A stretch of 9,286 nucleotides of DNA, from NCBI GenBank assembly GCA_011057845.1, contig DSDB01000014.1, forward strand, positions 1 to 9,286. Reading direction: 5' to 3'. Made by a program: the position numbers and the translations under genes. The DNA comes from Phycisphaerales bacterium (GTDB lineage Bacteria; Planctomycetota; Phycisphaerae; Sedimentisphaerales; Anaerobacaceae). The notes beneath the pieces were generated by a model. That model was given only the letters and a program-made list of their open reading frames with translations. It did no database searches and was not told the origin of the DNA. Each line of letters opens with the position of its first letter. The first letter of the stretch is position 1. Positions 5,283 through 9,286 of this stretch are shown piece by piece.

Positions 5283-6100
5283 TGTCTGACGCCATAAGAC
5301 ATAGCGTGGCCCATGTCGGCCCGCGGCAACGTCTTGCCTGCGGCGGGTTCACGCTTGTCGAGTTGCTTGTCGTCATCGGAATCGTAGCGATTCTTACGGC
5401 GATTCTGGTGCCGGCACTTGGTGCGGCTCGCATGTCCGCCCGAAAGGCGGCCTGCATGTCGAATCTCCGGCAGGTTGGAATGGCGATTCACTCCTACGCC
5501 ATGGAATACAACGACAGCATTCCGGTCGGTCCAACGGCGCCGCCGTTCCTGTCGCCCTCGGATTTCTATCCGTCGACAGGGGCCCCGACCAGTCTGGTCT
5601 CACTCAAGAGCGGCAAGCCTGTGGGGCTGGGGCTGTTGCTTGCGGGCCATCTGGCGGCGCAACCGAGGGTCTTGTACTGTCCGGACTCCGACCAGCGTAT
5701 CTCTGCTGAGGAGGAACTGGCCGCCGTCGGGATCGGGCAGGCGGAGTGCAGCTATTACTACCGACACGCATCGATCACCCGTCTGTTTGACAATCCGGCC
5801 GATCCACCGCCAAAACGTATCCCGCTATCCAACCCCGGGCGCAACCGCGATGGGCAGCCGATTCGGGCGCTGGCTATTGACACCCAGTTCCTATGCCCCT
5901 CCGATTTGGCCGATTTCGGGGTCTTCCCGCGGACGCACCACCGGGAGCGTCTGGTGAACATACTGTTTGCGGAAGGCCATGTTGTCTCACGGAGCAATGA
6001 GGACGGGCGTTTTACGGCTGACATTCCCAGTCCCAGTGATGTGCGCAATGCGTTCAGCAAGATACTCCGTGTTTTGGAATGGGCGGACCAGGAAAGATGA
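5279..6100 (+). CDS. Type II secretion/type IV pilin-like pseudopilin (prepilin-type N-terminal methylation protein)
   Basis: This is a 273-residue prepilin-like protein. The class III leader ends in CGG/FTLVELLVVIGIVAILTA: prepilin peptidase would cut after Gly23, leaving Phe24 to be methylated and Glu28 as the +5 glutamate. The hydrophobic helix (24-50) anchors the protein in the inner membrane or in a pseudopilus. The large C-terminal part includes LYCPD (132-136), a tyrosine-rich ECSYYYRH (156-163) and RLVNILFAEGHV (224-235), the 'H...DGHV'-like element of the expanded planctomycete pseudopilin families. ATG 5279 overlaps the preceding TGA (5280-5282), and a second ATG follows at once (5282), so translation is coupled to the dockerin-like gene. 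Its own stop overlaps the next ATG (6097-6100). The substrate or surface structure it serves is unknown. Confidence 0.9.
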   Translation: MMSDAIRHSVAHVGPRQRLACGGFTLVELLVVIGIVAILTAILVPALGAARMSARKAACMSNLRQVGMAIHSYAMEYNDSIPVGPTAPPFLSPSDFYPSTGAPTSLVSLKSGKPVGLGLLLAGHLAAQPRVLYCPDSDQRISAEEELAAVGIGQAECSYYYRHASITRLFDNPADPPPKRIPLSNPGRNRDGQPIRALAIDTQFLCPSDLADFGVFPRTHHRERLVNILFAEGHVVSRSNEDGRFTADIPSPSDVRNAFSKILRVLEWADQER

Positions 6101-6484
6101 GCAATTCAGACGAGTTCAGCCAGTGCCCCTGTACCGGCAAGACGCTGGCAAGGATGATACAGCCGGCCGTGTTGGCCTTGCTGGCGGGCAAGCCGCTGCA
6201 TGGGTATATCATCGTGCAACAGTTGAGACAGATGAAGATGTTCCACGACGAGAGTCCGGACCCGGCGGGCGTATACAGGGTGCTCCGATCAATGGAACAG
6301 CGGGGCCTGTTGACGGCCAGTTGGGATACCGGCCGGGCCGGCCAAGCGACAGTTCACCATGACCGAGCGAGGACAGGCCTGCCTGAACCGATGGGGCCGG
6401 ACTCTGGAGGAATATGCCGACTCCATTGGCGAGCTACTGGCGGCAATACGCAGCGCGTGCAACGGCCGGCGGGCAGCAAGTTGA
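6097..6484 (+). pseudogene. PadR-family transcriptional regulator, apparently frameshifted
   Basis: Residues 1-82 are a clear PadR winged-helix: LARMIQPAVLALLAGKPLHGYIIVQQL (17-43), then the recognition part PDPAGVYRVLRSMEQRGLL (54-72) and SWDTGRAG. The frame then loses family resemblance and would run to a stop at 6564, 46 nt into the next gene. Moving by one base at 6343 restores KRQFTMTERGQACLNRWGRT and a plausible C-terminal dimerisation helix (LEEYADSIGELLAAIRSACN), ending at TGA 6482-6484. That end leaves a normal 34-nt gap with a ribosome site before the radical SAM gene. PadR proteins usually read GPAKR at this place, so about 5 nt seem to be missing from a GGCC-rich tract (6331-6343). 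The N-terminus has Cys10-Pro-Cys12, a possible metal or thiol sensor. ATG 6097 overlaps the pseudopilin stop. A real mutation or an assembly error are both possible. Confidence 0.82.
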
Positions 6485-6506
6485 GAATCGCCTGCGACAT
6501 AAGATC

Positions 6507-6511
6507 AGGAG
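6507..6511 (+). promoter_or_regulatory. Shine-Dalgarno site that decides the radical SAM gene start
   Basis: AGGAG lies 7 nt before ATG 6519. The longer in-frame start at ATG 6414 sits inside the PadR gene and has no such site, so the first 35 residues of the longer frame are probably not translated. Confidence 0.7.
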
Positions 6512-6518
6512 CACGACA

Positions 6519-7766
6519 ATGCTATTCTCGGTGGCCGGACAGTCGCTTGACTCGTTGGACTTGAAAGTCCTGCTTGTGACAAAAGGGTTGAAGGTCAGTC
6601 TGGATGTCTACGACCAGTTCGGCCTGACAGGTCGTATCCATCCAGATCCTCGGGCCTGCAACTGCGTGATCCTGCCGGATGGGACGATTGTGCACGTGAC
6701 AGACGTGGCGCTTCACATGCGGTATCTCAAGGGCGCCGTTCTGCTTGAGTCCTTGCGAAACGTCCGCCATGCTTTGGGGATGCGGACGCCGTTTCGCCTG
6801 GTGGTCTCCGCGAGAGGCACGCCCGTGATCCTGTACGAAAACGAAGAAGTGACCGAGGTCGGTCTTCCGCCGGCATCACGCTTCTACGAACAGAGGACAT
6901 CTTCCGGTTTGCCATATCTGGGCAATGCAGTGTTGCAGGGAGTGGATTTTCTGTCGTTCCAGTGCCTGTGGCCGTGCGACTATGCAAAGGCCGGTTACTC
7001 GTGCCAGTTCTGCTATTCCGGGGGAGTATTTGAGCGGCTTGCTCGGCGGGGCAAGCCCGCCCCGGTGATTCCGACGCACCGCGATATCGCCGAGATTGTG
7101 GACTATGCGGTAAACAGGGAGGCCGCCGCCGGGCATCTGCAACTGACGGGCGGGTCAACCCTGAACCCTCAGGCCGAGTGTCACCTTATCGGAGCGATTC
7201 TTGGCGAGATCGATCATGTTGTCGGGCTGGAGAGCATTCCAGGAGAGGTCCTGGTGTATACGACGCCGCCGGCGGACCCGCGGGCCATTGACCAGGTGTT
7301 CGATGCCGGGGCCGACCGCGTGGCGTGCAGTCTGGAGGTCTGGGACGAAGCCCTGGCGGAAATCACTACGCCGGGCAAGTGGAAGTTCGCGGGCCGTCGT
7401 CGGTACCTGGAGTGCCTGGAGTATGTCGCCGGCAAGTACGGGCCCAACCGGGCTTGTTCTTCGTTTGTCGTCGGCCTGGAGCCGGCGGAGAGTTTTCTGG
7501 AAGGTGCTGAGTATCTTGCGGCTCGCGGGATCGTGCCGATCGCCTCGATCTGGATACCGTTTGGAAAACCTGTAATGGGCAATATGAAGCCGCCCGGGTT
7601 GGATTTCTACCGTCAGATCAAGCAGGGTCTGGCGCGGATCTACGTGAAGTATGGGATTGAACCGCCGGGTAGCGCCGGCCTGAATGTCTGCGCATGCAGG
7701 GATATATGGAATCACCGGACCGAGATCATTGAAGGGGCCGAACGGCCGTGCTTCGCGGGCCAATGA
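6519..7766 (+). CDS. Radical SAM protein with an atypical CX8CX2C cluster motif
   Basis: This 415-residue protein appears to be a radical SAM enzyme of unrecognised reaction. The cluster region reads FQCLWPCDYAKAGYSCQFCY, with Cys149, Cys153, Cys162 and Cys165. The last three give CX8CX2C instead of the usual CX3CX2C. The aromatic after the last cysteine (Tyr166) and LQLTGGST (207-214), the SAM-binding GGE-like strand, are typical of the superfamily, as are VLVYTTPP (244-251) and CSLEVWDE (270-277) in the following barrel strands. The N-terminal 140 residues form a separate module with CNC (47-49); the C-terminus has CAC (391-393) and a final Cys411. There is no signal or membrane segment. 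The start at 6519 has a good AGGAG at 6507-6511. The permease begins 6 nt after the stop. The PadR gene upstream and permease downstream suggest a role tied to the transported compound; the substrate is unknown. Confidence 0.85.
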   Translation: MLFSVAGQSLDSLDLKVLLVTKGLKVSLDVYDQFGLTGRIHPDPRACNCVILPDGTIVHVTDVALHMRYLKGAVLLESLRNVRHALGMRTPFRLVVSARGTPVILYENEEVTEVGLPPASRFYEQRTSSGLPYLGNAVLQGVDFLSFQCLWPCDYAKAGYSCQFCYSGGVFERLARRGKPAPVIPTHRDIAEIVDYAVNREAAAGHLQLTGGSTLNPQAECHLIGAILGEIDHVVGLESIPGEVLVYTTPPADPRAIDQVFDAGADRVACSLEVWDEALAEITTPGKWKFAGRRRYLECLEYVAGKYGPNRACSSFVVGLEPAESFLEGAEYLAARGIVPIASIWIPFGKPVMGNMKPPGLDFYRQIKQGLARIYVKYGIEPPGSAGLNVCACRDIWNHRTEIIEGAERPCFAGQ

Positions 7767-7772
7767 AAAACT

Positions 7773-9185
7773 ATGAACAAGGATCTGCAAGACGAGTGGA
7801 AGCGGTTTCTATGGATTGCGGCGGTCTTCGCGGTGTGCTTCTGGCTGCCGGTGGAGAACGTGCGTTTTCACATCGCCGTGTCTGAGGCATTGGCGCTTGT
7901 TCGCTGGTATGCCCGTACCCACGTCTTATCCGCAGTGCTGCCGGCGTGCCTCATGGCCGGAGCTATCTCGACCTTCGTGAGCAAGGCGGCGGTGGTGCGG
8001 TATCTCGATGCGGGGGCCAATCGCGTTGTGAGCTATGGCGTTGCGTCGGTGTCGGGGGCTATCCTACCGGTCTGTTCGTGCATGGTGCTGCCGTTGTTTG
8101 CGGGAATCCGGCGCATGGGGGCCGGGCTGGGGCCGGCATGCGCCTTTCTGCATTCCGGGCCGGCGATCAATGTGCTGGCCGTGGTTCTGACGGCGCGCGT
8201 GCTGGGGGCGGGGCTTGGCGTGGCACGAGCGGCAGGCGGGATTGGGTTCTCCGTCATCATCGGGCTGGCGATGCACCTGATCTATCGCCGGGAGGAACTC
8301 AACGAGGCCAAAGCCCAGATGGCCACTGCGTGGACCCAGGCACGGGAGCCCAGGGCTTTGTGGCAGACCGGCCTGCTTGTAGGCGCGATGGCGGCCGTGC
8401 TCGTAGCGATCAACTGGGCTCGCACGGGGGATGTACGAGCGATTTTCCTATGCTGTCCGGAAGGCCTGACAGCCTATCAGGTGGAAGGCGAGCTTGTGAA
8501 TCGTACCGCTGCGGTGGTGACGGTGAGAGACAAGGACGGCCGTATCCACGAGATTCCGACCAACGTGCTCGCCGCGGTTCGTCCGGTCTCGGAGAATCGG
8601 CTCCGCCGCATCATTTACAGGTTGCGCTGGCCGTTCGTACTGCTGGTCCTGGGAGGCTGTGTATGGATAGTCCCTTCGTGGTTGACTGGCGCCGAGATGA
8701 AGGAGTGGGTGGGCGACAGTTGGGGGTATGCCAAGCGTATCCTGCCGCTGCTGCTGATGGGGGTGCTGGCGTCCGGTTTTCTGCTGGGACGGCCGGGACA
8801 CGACGGTTTGCTGCCGGGTCGGTATGTAGAAATGATGGTTGGAGCGAGCCCCGATAGGTTTCTGGAGGCCATGGGCTATCATAGCGAGGGTCTCGATGGG
8901 GTCATCCGCTTGCTCTGGCCGTTGTGGACAAATCTCTTCGCCGCAATCATGGGGGTCTTCATGTACTTTTCCACGCTGACAGAGGTGCCCATCGTTCAGG
9001 GGCTGATGGGGGCCGGCATGGGCAAGGGCCCTGCACTGGCGCTGCTGTTGGCCGGCCCGGCACTGTCGCTGCCCAGCATGTTGGTCATCCGAAGCGTCAT
9101 GGGTACAAGCAAGACTCTCACCTTCAGTCTGCTGGTGGTTCTGACAGCCGCGGGTTCCGGCATGTTGTACGGCCGGCTGTTCTAG
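7773..9185 (+). CDS. PF03773 (ArsP/DUF318)-type permease with a central soluble insert
   Basis: This 470-residue inner-membrane protein has about 10-11 hydrophobic segments. It shows the two-fold repeat of the family: the first half carries GAILPVCSCMVLPLFAGIRR (95-114) and GPACAFLHSGPAINVLAVVL (120-139); the second carries MYFSTLTEVPIVQGLMGAGM (397-416) and GPALALLLAGPALSLPSMLV (419-438). Family members include ArsP, an exporter of trivalent organoarsenicals, but most have no proven substrate. Cys101 and Cys103 (CSC) lie in a conserved membrane segment and could handle a thiol-binding metal or metalloid. Between the halves lies a polar stretch (about 218-282) with FLCCPEG and a strand-rich YQVEGELVNRTAAVVTVRDK, looking like a small beta domain. 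The start is 6 nt after the radical SAM stop with no clear ribosome site, so translation is probably coupled. Substrate and direction are unknown. Confidence 0.87.
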   Translation: MNKDLQDEWKRFLWIAAVFAVCFWLPVENVRFHIAVSEALALVRWYARTHVLSAVLPACLMAGAISTFVSKAAVVRYLDAGANRVVSYGVASVSGAILPVCSCMVLPLFAGIRRMGAGLGPACAFLHSGPAINVLAVVLTARVLGAGLGVARAAGGIGFSVIIGLAMHLIYRREELNEAKAQMATAWTQAREPRALWQTGLLVGAMAAVLVAINWARTGDVRAIFLCCPEGLTAYQVEGELVNRTAAVVTVRDKDGRIHEIPTNVLAAVRPVSENRLRRIIYRLRWPFVLLVLGGCVWIVPSWLTGAEMKEWVGDSWGYAKRILPLLLMGVLASGFLLGRPGHDGLLPGRYVEMMVGASPDRFLEAMGYHSEGLDGVIRLLWPLWTNLFAAIMGVFMYFSTLTEVPIVQGLMGAGMGKGPALALLLAGPALSLPSMLVIRSVMGTSKTLTFSLLVVLTAAGSGMLYGRLF

Positions 9186-9253
9186 GGTCTTGAACGTGGG
9201 TGGGTAATCCCAGCGTGGCGTTGCGGGATGGAGTGCAGGCGGCCGAGGGGGAG

Positions 9254-9286
9254 ATGATTGCGGTGTTTTGCCGGTTTTGCCATGCA
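9254..9286 (+). CDS. Possible start of a short zinc-ribbon-like gene, cut by the window end
   Basis: ATG 9254 opens a frame that runs off the window after 11 codons: MIAVFCRFCHA. The CxxC near the start resembles the first half of a zinc ribbon. A purine-rich GAGGGGGAG (9245-9253) lies directly before the ATG, too close for an ideal ribosome site. The frame is open back to 9194, so the start could be earlier, for example a GTG. Evidence is thin because so little is visible. Confidence 0.25.
   Translation, partial: MIAVFCRFCHA

Noticed and set aside
6414..6518. Longer radical SAM start at ATG 6414
   Set aside because: The extra 35 residues are a shadow of the restored PadR C-terminus, and AGGAG at 6507-6511 points to ATG 6519.
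7155..7790. Minus-strand open frame (211 aa) opposite the radical SAM gene
   Set aside because: The plus-strand gene has a good ribosome site and recognisable motifs; the reverse product resembles nothing known.
7946..8857. Second plus-strand open frame (303 aa) inside the permease gene
   Set aside because: It is the +1 shadow of a membrane protein gene: Gly/Arg-rich, no hydrophobic segments and no start signal.
9200..9212. Terminator after the permease (TGGG and CCCA around TAAT)
   Set aside because: A 4-bp stem with no following T run is not a credible terminator.

Overview
The window is GC-rich, densely coding DNA, and it most likely comes from a planctomycete of the class Phycisphaerae (possibly Sedimentisphaerales or a metagenomic relative). 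Two neighbouring genes point there: a secreted protein ending in a dockerin-like pair of calcium loops of the 'DxxxDGxVNxxD...' type, and a large pseudopilin with a GFTLVELLVVI N-terminus and a C-terminal 'H...VNILFAEGHV' segment. Both architectures are abundant in Phycisphaerae. This assignment is made from memory of the families, not from a search.

Layout. (a) 1-186: C-terminal end of a sigma factor of the FliA/sigma-28 type (region 4). (b) 187-1232: short leader with a plausible promoter, then dapF (diaminopimelate epimerase; lysine and peptidoglycan synthesis). (c) 1233-1583, minus strand: a small single-domain PilZ (c-di-GMP receptor) protein whose stop codon directly abuts that of dapF. 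(d) 1584-2010: a 427-bp divergent non-coding region with promoters in both directions and several inverted repeats. (e) 2011-4192: a two-component pair, a soluble sensorless histidine kinase followed by an NtrC-type sigma-54 activator. (f) 4193-4373: regulatory gap with two perfect inverted repeats, one overlapping the ribosome-binding region of the next gene. (g) 4374-9185: a run of five same-strand genes with overlapping or near-touching ends: secreted dockerin-like protein, pseudopilin, PadR-type regulator (apparently frameshifted), radical SAM protein with an unusual cysteine spacing, and a PF03773/ArsP-type permease. (h) 9186-9286: perhaps the start of another short zinc-ribbon-like gene.

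How the genes may work together. The kinase/activator pair is a complete phosphorelay whose target is not evident; no sigma-54 promoter was found in the window. The dockerin-like protein and pseudopilin are translationally coupled and should both leave the cytoplasm. The last three genes look like a functional cassette: a PadR repressor with a CxC near its N-terminus, a radical SAM enzyme with CxC pairs outside its cluster motif, and a permease with a CSC in its first conserved half. The recurring vicinal cysteines and the ArsP-like permease suggest handling of a thiol-reactive (possibly organo-)metal or metalloid. That is inference. This cassette is the most interesting part of the window. 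No tRNA, rRNA, CRISPR array, insertion sequence or convincing strong intrinsic terminator was seen.
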